Positions 8,987-17,162 of a stretch of DNA of 17,162 nucleotides are shown in pieces. Below the pieces are notes generated by a model. That model saw only the letters and a program-made list of their open reading frames with translations, did not search any database and had not been told where the DNA came from. The first letter of the stretch is position 1; every line of letters starts with the position of its first letter. The stretch lies in contig JADNYJ010000647.1 of assembly GCA_015501075.1 (NCBI GenBank), forward strand, positions 1-17,162. The letters are read 5' to 3'. The stretch comes from Gymnopilus junonius. Taxonomy: Eukaryota > Basidiomycota > Agaricomycetes > Agaricales > Galerinaceae. The position numbers were made by a program, and so were the translations under genes.

Positions 8987-11900
8987 ATGAGTCTGCAAGA
9001 CCTCCTCGGTCTCGCTCCTGTCCCAGGTCTGGCTACTGGTGTGAACATCTGTACGATTGTGTAACAATACTAGCCAACGGATTGTCGCTAACGCCTCGAA
9101 CCCAGTGACTTCGACGTTCAAGGAAGTGCAGAACGTTAAACTTTATAAAGTGAGAAGGGTCGTTGCTTTGTGTGTCACATTCTTTCATGCATCTCCGTCT
9201 CAGCAACAATGTAGAGAGCTGAGTGCACGCTGTATACGCCTCATGATAGCCCTTCGGGATAGCTCTAAAGGGCTCGAAGGAACTCACATGATAGAGATAG
9301 CCGATGAAATTGAAGTGTGCGTTTTGAATGTCTGTTGGGTCCACACGAGTACTCTGATACCTAGCAATCATCAGTATTGTTAGCCACGTTGATCGAAAGG
9401 TCAGGGAATGGGCTACTTGGACTCAACTCAAGAGTTTCCTTCAGCAAGGAGAAATCAAAGAAGGCATAGACAGGCTCCACAGAGATATAGACGCATCAAT
9501 GATGAAGTTCCACGCAAGTATCACAGATGATTGCTAGCAGTGTTGGTATTCTAAAGTTCAATTCACTTTTAGATACAAGCCACTATGGAATTGAGTCGTG
9601 GTCAGCTAGAGTCCAGAGCTACGCATGACCGTGACAAGGCAGAAATGAGGGAACTCTTGCGAATGATTGTCAAGAATACAGACAATATGAAGGATCTACT
9701 CAACATGCAATCTAGCCGTGATTCGAATCCCATTGAGGAAATGATGGAAAGTTTGCAAACGGTGAGCTTTTTCATTTTTCAAGGAAGCATTTGTTGATAC
9801 CCAACTTCTCAAGGAATTAATGGATCCGTCCATACAAGCAAGCGAGGAGGAAGCATTCAAAGCTGGCCTCTGGATGTTGCACGAGGAAACATCAAGATTG
9901 CCTCCCCTCGCCAATTGTAAGTATGCCATTTTCTATGGCGTCAAATATGCTCCAGTTTATTCAACCAACTAGTGACTGGGCAGGTGACTTTACTTTCTCG
10001 TGATACAATTAGGAAAGGTAGCTTCAACGATATATACCTCGGTCTTTGGTTGGATCAAGAATCAGTGAGTTTCGAAATCTGCTCCTCGAACTACCTAAAT
10101 TACCATCCGTAAGGTCGCTTTAAGATTTCCTAGAACTTTGGTAAATAACGCCGAAGTGCAACAGGTACGTAGAAGTGCATGCCACGCAACTTCATATTCA
10201 AATGTTTCTGCATGTTTAAAGCGTTTTCAAAGAGAAGTTTCCATATGGAGAGAACTCAAACACCCCAACGTTGTACCCCTCTACGGTGTTGTCTATATTG
10301 CAGAAGATCTGTACACCGTATGCTCTTATTGTCTCTACAAGTCCTCGAAAGCCAATGTAACATTATAGGTCAGTCCTTGGATGGACAATGGTACAGTAGT
10401 CGACTATGTCAAAAAGTCTCCCTCAGCAGACCGTATGAAACTGCTAACAGACGCTGCGTCTGGTAGGTATGATTCTTATTGTTGCTGAACAATATTAAGT
10501 AAATGTCAATAACAGGGCTAGAATATCTACATAAGAAAGGGATTGTTCATGGTGATCTACGAGGGGCGAGTCCCGGCGTCTTTGTTTTAGTATTTTAAAG
10601 TTGACGTGATCTCTCAAGGTAAATCTCCTGGTCTCGAAAGATGGAGTCGTCCGCCTATCCGACTTTGGTCTATCAAAGTTCTTGGAAGACGTACGAATTT
10701 CACAAATTGGAAAGCTTGTCCCTTACTGATGCCTTGCTAGTGCGGAAAAGGCATTGTTACATCGGATGACATAAATCCAAGATGGTTCGCTCCGGAACTC
10801 ATTAAACAAAGTGGACCTGTTTCAACCCATTCTGACATCTGGAGTTTTGCTATGGTTTGCTTGGAAATTCTTAGTGGCCAAATGCCATATAGCAACATTA
10901 CCCGTGATATTGCCGTACTCCGCGAAGTTGATAACGGCAAACTTCCGCAACGCCCTGGAAGGCTCGCAACTTCCCAAGGTCTTACCGACGATATGTGGGC
11001 CTTTATGATAACATGTTGGCAAGATAAACCAGATATACGACCCTCTATTTTAGACGTCAAAACCCGCCTCTTGGAATTGAGAGGGGTTATAAGTCCACTA
11101 GGTACGATGAATCAAACACCCGGTTCTTCGCTGACATCATTGTCATACAGGTCGTAGTACTTCTATGGCAGGCCACAACAAGGGTCCAGTGTTTTCACGA
11201 ACCAATAACCAATTTTCGATAGCAATGGCTAGGGTGAATTCCAGACCGTCAACAGCAACAAGCGACATGAGCACCGTTTCATCAATTTTGGAGACGAAGA
11301 GTGAACTGATGCGACATGATGTACAAGCAGGTCATGGTCACCAATGGCGTCCAGGGGAGTCGAATCCCAGTGCCGAGCTCGGTAGTGTGAACTCTACCAG
11401 CTTAGATTCCTTGCCAATAACGTCATTTTCTGGAGAGAGACCTGTACATATCGTTCATCATTCACTATTAGAGATCCCTCCTTCACCACCTTCTTCATTT
11501 TCTACTAGGTCAGTGTTGCACTTTCGTCTTGAAACAGAGGCCCGCTCTTATGAAAAGGTTGCAACCGATAGCACACGCTCTTTTAGTTCTACTACGAGTG
11601 GGCATTTAACTGGACCGATCAAAGAAGCAGTCCTAGACTCCAGGATGATCGTCAATGTTGTCAATGGTGTGGTGACGTCTGGGACCCTAGAAGGCTTGGT
11701 CGATCGTCTTATTACCAATTTCAGTGAGTTGTGTGCTATCTTGAAATACACACACTGACCCCTGCTGCCTCATCTAACAGACCTACGTGGAGACTTAGAT
11801 TATCGAGAGGTCCTGCTAGCTACATGCGCGGACTTTACGACACCAGAGGATGTTTTTACAATTTTGTCTCGTCGCTTCTACGAAGCAGAAGCAGGAAAAC

Positions 11901-13185
11901 ACGAACACCCTGAGAACCAAATCGCATTGCAGTACAAGTGAGATTATACTTATAACCACGGCTTTTGACGACCTTGATGCAGATTTCTGATGTAGCATCT
12001 TCATGGTTATCATGTACTGGTTGTCGAATGATCGACAAATGCAAGTGGATTACAAACTCCTGACGCAGATGAAACTTTTTTGCGAGTCTGCCATTCAAAT
12101 GAAGAATTCAACAACTATGGTCGATAAAGCCAAAGATATACTTTGGCAGGTAGAGGAAAGGGTATGCTTCTGTATTTCTAAAAAATCGAGCAAATCGCCT
12201 CATTTTTGATAGGCACGGACGGATAATTTGTCCTCTGTCATCCCCTTGCTACCGTGCAGAAGGCTTTTGCAGACATCGGACATCAAGCCCTACGACTTGG
12301 CGATTGCCCTTACCCTCCTCGAAGGAGACAAATACAAGGTTTTGGATGTCCCAGACTATATCGCGCATCTGAAGAGACACCCAGGCTACAACAACGTGGA
12401 AGGTATATATATGACGAATAACAATATAATTACGTGGATAAAAGATTCCATACTCCATTACGATTCCCCGGGACATCGGGCAAATGTGCTCAAATTTTTC
12501 ATCCATACAGCCTATGTGAGTCTTTTTTTTTTTGCCCAAGCAGATGGATGTAATGGACCATTTTCTACACTAGGAATGCCGAAAACTGCGCAATTTTTCT
12601 TCATTGGTGGCCATCGCCACAACTCTACACTCTGTGACTGTAGAGCGTTTACGTGCTACACGAGCAGAGTTGACCGTCCAGATGCAGGGCAAGCTTGATG
12701 CTTTACAGGATATCATCGATCCTTCTTCAAACCATAGAAGCTATCGAGCAGCCCTCAATGAAGCGACGAATCCTGATGAGAGGCAGCATTGTATACCTTG
12801 GCTAGGTCAGTCATTGTTGTTGTTGGACCTGAGTGCCTGGATCTAACTGAGTTTGCCAGCCATTCATCTCAAAGAATTGAACCTAGTCTTCCAGCGTTAC
12901 CCACCAACTGTCCAGGTGGACGGTAGACCTCTGATTAACTTTGAACGACTCCTTAGATTCATGGACCGAGTTAGGGAAGTTCTGTACTATAAAGTGCCTG
13001 AATTGGAGCAGTACCGACAACAGGGTCAACTCGAATATCTTCAGAACCAACTGAAGAACATGGAAATGTCGAACATTTCGGACGATCAGCAAACTGAGCG
13101 AAGCAAGAAATTGGAGATTCTGGAGCTCTCTGACTATCGCAATCGCAAGCATCAGCTGAAAAACCTGGGATTTAGAGTGACATGA
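8987..13185 (+). CDS. HeLo/MLKL-like helical domain + TKL kinase + RasGEFN-RasGEF fusion protein
   Basis: Predicted 1074-residue signalling protein. Exons: 8987-9050, 9106-9149, 9204-9316, 9375-9513, 9573-9761, 9814-9916, 9973-10064, 10114-10164, 10222-10317, 10369-10462, 10516-10565, 10619-10690, 10741-11101, 11151-11723, 11781-11937, 11996-12161, 12213-12515, 12574-12805, 12860-13185. Residues ~20-210 are helical and charged (QQCRELSARCIRLMIAL, ADEIEVIVSHVDRKVREW), like HeLo/MLKL-type bundles ahead of agaricomycete TKL kinases. The kinase spans ~222-488: weak glycine loop KGSFNDIY, VALR (R252 in place of the beta3 lysine), HGDLRGVN (D342), SDFG (D360), WFAPE. A Ser/Thr-rich linker follows. 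RasGEFN is ~645-775 (SGTLEGLVDRLITNF). RasGEF is ~800-1020, with the catalytic helical hairpin ANVLKFFIHTAYECRKL and LRNFSSLVAIATTLHS. The coiled tail is ~1010-1060. The intron at 11102-11150 joins kinase and GEF parts in frame. It should turn on a Ras GTPase; whether the kinase is active is open. Confidence 0.85.
9514..9572 (+). other. GC-AG intron in the kinase-RasGEF gene
   Basis: The donor is CAC|GCAAGT, the standard form of a GC donor; the acceptor is CACTTTTAG. The joint gives KFHIQATMELSRGQ. Reading through reaches a stop at 9536-9538. Confidence 0.75.
10566..10618 (+). other. GC-AG intron within the kinase catalytic loop
   Basis: The donor GGG|GCGAGT and acceptor CTCAAG|GTA join HGDLRG to VNLLV, the catalytic-loop sequence. 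Using the GT two bases further on would shift the frame through the DFG region, so the GC donor is preferred. Confidence 0.65.
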
Positions 13186-13483
13186 GCCACACATACCAAG
13201 ACCCGAGGTTTAACCTTTGTGATGTTCTCCCAACCGTTTTACCGCGAGTACATATCTGACGCCTTGATACCTTTTTAATTCTATACCCATATAAACCCGC
13301 ATGTTGTACAAAACCAAATATATAGCGATAATTCTATGTATATGTCGACTATTTACACATATTATCAAGTACCAAGAAGATATAAGAATGGTGAAGAAAT
13401 GCGAATGACAGAGCGTCCGAAGAGATTCCAGAGTGGAAAGGGAGGGAGCCAATGAACAGATACCGATAACCATATCATAACAT
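13186..13483. other. convergent 3' intergenic region
   Basis: These 298 bp lie between the stop codons of the kinase-RasGEF gene (+) and the Met30-like gene (-). The middle is AT-rich (about 13275-13370), as for facing polyadenylation regions. No gene or repeat is recognised. Confidence 0.5.
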
Positions 13484-15563
13484 TCATCCGCTGAAACTCC
13501 AAACCTTGATAGAGCAATCGTCGCTCCCTGAAACAATTTTATCTTCGCCCAACGCGATACAACTGACGGCAGCTTCATGGCCAACCAACGTATGATTACA
13601 GTTTTCCTTGTCTCTGGACCAGACCTATATAGACGAAACGGTCAGCTCTGAGCTTATCTTTAAGCGTTGAAAACCTTACTTTGATCGTCCTGTCATGGCT
13701 ACCACTCACGAGCCGCATCTTATCACTGGCGACAGCCCAAACGCCTTCTATGTGCCCAAAGCACGTCTTGATAGGTTTCGCTGTTTCAATGTCCCACAAC
13801 TTGATGGTGTTATCCAAGCTGCCAGAAATAAGGATTGGCTTCTTGCGCGTTGGCGATTCCATTTGCTGAGAAGGAATAATGCCAGATGGCACAGATAAGG
13901 TGACAACAGAGTCATCAGCATTCTCCTCTTCGCATTCTTCGGAAAGCAATAGTTTCATGCTCTGGACTTGTGCACCGTGACCGACAAATTGCCGAATGCA
14001 TGTACGCAAATTCAAGTCCCAAAGTTTGATGACGCCATCGTCAGATGCCGAAAAGAGCATCTTGCCAGGGTCAATTTGAGAGGATGCCTTCATATTTCCA
14101 CTAGATGAGGCGGCCGAAGACGAAACGTCGAAAATAGGTTCCTCCGTAGAGGCCGACCGAGTACCTGGATTAGAATCCCACAGTTGGACAGCATTGACCC
14201 AATCTGAATGACCCCGCAAGGTGAATGCACCCCCAGTCCGTAGATTCCAGACCTTGATGGTGGAATCGACGCTCCCACTGGCAAGAACGTTGGTATCAAA
14301 GTTGAGACATACAACACCCTCGGTATGGCCATTCAGGGTCCTGATGCACTTGCCGCGTCGCCAATCCCAGACCTTGATGGTGCAGTCCATGCTGCCTGTG
14401 ATGAGTTTGACTTCGTCAAATTGCAAGGCGCGCACGGCGCGAGTGTGTCCCTTCATGCATTGAAGCTCTTCACCAGTCTCGAGGTTCCAGACACGAACGG
14501 TGCGATCGTAGGAACCAGATATGAGCACTGGAAATGCTGGATGTGATAGAGACTCATTAAACTGCAGACACATGACACCGTCCGTGTGACCTTTTAGGGT
14601 GCGCACAGTAAAACGATTTCTGCGCCAATTGCGCTCGATCGTCATGCGCTCGCTGTAGACATCCTTCCACGGCCGCGTGACGGAATGTAAGACAGTGGTT
14701 GAAGGATCAGGGGCAAGGAGAGCAAATGAGGGAGAATTGGCGTCTTGGGAGGAGTCGGAGAGGTCTTCGGAAGAAGACCGTTGGCGCTTGAGAGGAGGCA
14801 AAGGAAGTGGTTCAGAGTCGGGTGCTCTTCGTTTCAGGGAAGATGCGGGCAGCTCGGGGGAAGGGCAGGGAGAGACGGACTTGGGTCGGTAGCACCGCTT
14901 CTTTTCGAGTATGGGGAGGCCCCAGCCACACTTGTGACATTTCTGACCAATGTGCTGCTCACATATACTGCGCCAGACGACGTTGTCATCTGCCAAACTC
15001 TTCCAGCGCCTCGTCACCTGGGCCGCCCGACAGAGGGAGGTAGCATCCAAGTAGCCTAGGACCTTGAGACTGACCTCTCGGGGAAGAACGGCAAAGGGAT
15101 CGATGCGGATGAGATGGGCGAGTTGCTCGGTGAGGAGGGAGAGCTGGGAGAAGCAGCACATGGTGAGGAGGCCCTGGAGGATGAGCGCGCGGCGGGGATG
15201 GGACGAGGAAGAAAAGTTGGACCAGACGGCGTTGACTGCCTCTCGCTCCTCAAGGGGAAGGGCATCCAGCGACTGGAAAGATGGATCAGCGACGAGATGG
15301 AACAAGAAAAAGAGAACGGACCTGCTGGAGCTTGAGATTGGTGCCCTCGTCTGCCATTCTCTGGTGCCGAACACAGAGCTTGCGGGGTGGCGGTTGGTGC
15401 CAAGTGGGGGGGGCATGTTTGGGCTCGGATCGTCCTCAACAGGGGGCGGGGGCAGCGGAGGGCGGTCTGAGACGGTGGCAAGACGGGGAGCAGGGAGAGT
15501 GTCGCATACGTAGGAGGAGGAGGAAGAGGAGGACATGACTTTCGGCGGACAGAATGGATTCAT
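13484..15563 (-). CDS. Met30-like F-box/WD40 substrate receptor of an SCF ubiquitin ligase
   Basis: Predicted 659-residue SCF subunit (650 if the second ATG at 15536 is used). Exons: 15563-15318, 15272-13680, 13624-13484. The N-terminal part is low-complexity (Ser run, Pro-rich). Then comes the Met30/scon-2 signature region (VWSNFSSSSHPRRALILQG), and an F-box at about 141-186 (VLPREVSLKVLGYLDATS), which would bind Skp1. After it are CHKCGWGLP, typical of Met30 relatives, and a Ser/Pro-rich linker with a KRQR basic patch. Seven WD40 repeats run from about 305 to the end (GHTDGV, GHTRAV, GHTEGV, GHSDWV, GHGAQV, GHIEGV, GHEAAV), with an insert inside the fourth. In yeast and Neurospora this family controls sulfur-amino-acid genes by ubiquitylating bZIP factors. 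The first intron is 45 nt, in frame and without stops, so retention would add 15 residues. Confidence 0.88.
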
Positions 15564-15757
15564 TTCAAACTCTTCTTATTTATTTATGGCCTCTGTAGCC
15601 AAACTCACGTTCGACTTGCGCCACATGTCGCCATTTCGCGTTCATCTTTTTTTCATTTTTTCAAATGTCATTCAATTCAAGATATAATATCACTTGACAC
15701 ACACAGAAAAAAAAAGAAAGTCGATGTAAAGAAATTATAAAAATGTCGCTGCCTCCC
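15564..15757. promoter_or_regulatory. Met30-like promoter / GSK3 3' region
   Basis: These 194 bp lie between two minus-strand genes in tandem. T-rich and A-rich runs are seen at about 15646-15662 and 15706-15718. It must hold the GSK3 3' end and the whole Met30-like promoter. No specific site is recognised. Confidence 0.45.
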
Positions 15758-17162
15758 CTAATCCAGCGAGATCTTCAATTGCTCAAGTGGTATGGGCACA
15801 AAGTTGTCCAGCACAATCGTCCGTGAGGCCAGCTCAGGCTCGCAGTGAGGAGGCACCAGTTGGCGGATGAGGTCAGGTCGCACCGAAAGCTCTGTAAAAA
15901 TCCGTCAGCAGTCGAATTCCGCGATTCGCAATCGTCACTCACCCTCTCGTGTAAAGTTGAACAAGGGCGGGAAGTCCTTGCCGTTTGGCATCCGAGCACC
16001 CTCCACTCTCAGCTCGTCAAAAAAGGGATGGACCATGGCCTCCACTGCACTCAAACGTGCTCCTGGTGTGTACTCCAGCAGTTTGGACACCAAATCAATG
16101 GCCTCGGGGCAGTGCGTGGCCGGAACACCTTTCAGAACACGGTAAATGACGCCTTTCGGGCAATCAAAGAGGAACAAGCTCACTTTTGAGAATGGATGTG
16201 GCTTGATCTGTGGGAACTTGTGCTCCATGTAATTGGGGTTCATGGTCTTGATCTGCTCTCGAGAAGGTGTGCCAAGCACCTTGATGATCTCGACGAGCTG
16301 ATCGATACCGCTTTCTCCAGGGAAAAGGGGCTGACCAAGCATGAGCTCTGCCATGACACATCCCGTTGACCAGATATCTGCCAGTCGTCACGTCTTTGAA
16401 CAGAGGGGGGGGAAACAGTCACTCACCGATATTGGTCGTGTAGTTGGTTGCTCCGAAAATAAGCTCCGGAGCTCTGTAGTACCTGGAACAAATATAACTG
16501 ACGTTGGGCTCTCCGGCAACGAGAATCTTTGCGGAGCCAAAGTCACAGAGCTTGAGAACGCCGGTTGCGGGGTTTAGCAACAAGTTCTGGGGCTTGATAT
16601 CTCGATGGCAGATGCCGACCGAGTGGATATACGCCAAGGAGCGCAAGAGTTGATACATGTACAATTTAATTTGGAGCATGGGCATGGGCTGTTTGAGCTT
16701 TGCATAGTGCCTGCTAGCACGATACACGGTCTCTGGAACGTATTCGAGAACAAGATTCAGATATACTTCATCTTTCTGTGAGGGTGAGGCCTCTAAGCAG
16801 GTCCAAAAAGGATGAAAAGAGTAAAACCACCTTGTCTCCGTTGGAATAAAAAAAGGCACGAAGGTCGACGACATTGGGATGGGAGACGAGTCTCATGATT
16901 TGCAATTCTCGGTTCTAAAAGAAGGGGTGAGGTTGAATGAAGGAGAGATGAGAACCGGAGAAGGAACCTTGAAACGTTTGTCCTGCAAGACCTTCTTGAT
17001 GGCAATGTCCTCGCCATCGGTGGGAGAACCGACTAATTTTGCCTGGAAAACGACACCAAAAGAGCCATTGCCGACTACTTTACAGTTTGTGTAGGTGAGA
17101 TCTCTGGTTTCGCCGGTCTTGCCGTCGGAGGATATTACTTTGACCACTTTGTGGGGGTCGTC
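15758..17162 (-). CDS. GSK3/shaggy protein kinase, 5' end outside the window, apparent 1-nt deficit
   Basis: Ser/Thr kinase of the GSK3 (shaggy/Mck1/Rim11) family; about 380 residues lie here and the N-terminus continues past 17162. Exons: 17162-16968, 16914-16831, 16775-16427, 16377-16184, 16128-15943, 15891-15758. Visible are the glycine loop GNGSFGVVF, beta3 [36 protein letters not shown] and [10 protein letters not shown], including the activation-loop tyrosine typical of GSK3. Later blocks are the substrate-binding region [34 protein letters not shown] and the C-terminal [12 protein letters not shown]. One place fails: after the 55-nt intron (16129-16183) the exon opens with VFRPRTAP as expected, but frame is then lost, and EAIDL resumes one base out. 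The CCCC run at 16106-16109 is one C short of what GCC-CCC-GAG would need. This is an assembly error or a real frameshift. Confidence 0.9.

Noticed and set aside
11151..11180. Separate RasGEF gene starting at the ATG near 11165
   Set aside because: That ATG lies inside an exon joined in frame to the kinase by a typical 49-nt intron. There is no intergenic gap or promoter between the kinase and the linker.
15064..15513. 149-codon plus-strand open frame
   Set aside because: It is antisense to the Met30-like N-terminal exons and low-complexity; a shadow of the Ser/Pro-rich coding strand.
16129..16183. Coding sequence retained in GSK3, giving a 19-residue insert before EAIDL
   Set aside because: The frame is open, but the insert replaces the family-conserved VFRPRT that is plainly encoded in another frame right after a normal acceptor. 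A missing base explains it better.

Overview
This window is nuclear DNA from a basidiomycete fungus, most likely an agaricomycete. The genes are dense and cut by about 61 introns, nearly all 45-70 nt with GT...AG ends. Several proteins read like agaricomycete homologues of fungal families. There is no bacterial, organellar or CRISPR-type content. All gene models were joined by hand from splice signals and reading-frame continuity and have not been checked against transcripts.

Layout. Positions 1-1446 hold no recognisable gene. They contain a 470-bp MITE-like element with 36-37 bp terminal inverted repeats and a TA target duplication (331-804). Positions 1447-3279 (+) encode an intact AKR7-type aldo-keto reductase; one of its introns (2163-2456) is built almost wholly from antisense Ty3/gypsy pol sequence. 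Next is a tightly packed, alternating-strand block. It holds an RBM5/RBM10-like splicing factor (3524-6243, -), a small NDUFB4-like complex I subunit (6312-6691, +), the ubiquinone hydroxylase COQ7 (6716-7472, -), and an unrecognised 203-residue protein with three RRVRxxPGG repeats (7586-8657, +). The start codons of the first pair are 68 bp apart, the stop codons of the middle pair 24 bp apart, and the start codons of the last pair 113 bp apart.

Positions 8987-13185 (+) form one 19-exon gene for a 1074-residue protein. It joins a helical HeLo/MLKL-like N-terminal region, a TKL-type kinase domain and a complete RasGEFN plus RasGEF (Cdc25) module. This is the most unusual object in the window: a receptor-free kinase or pseudokinase physically coupled to Ras activation. 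Downstream on the minus strand are a Met30-like F-box/WD40 protein (13484-15563) and the greater part of a GSK3 (shaggy) kinase (15758-17162, running off the window edge). The GSK3 gene shows an apparent one-base deficit in a C homopolymer.

Functionally, two neighbours serve the respiratory chain (NDUFB4-like in complex I, COQ7 in ubiquinone synthesis). Three others are regulators (kinase-RasGEF, Met30-like, GSK3). I see no evidence that the window is a single pathway cluster; the order looks like ordinary compact fungal chromosome with recent transposon debris on its left side.
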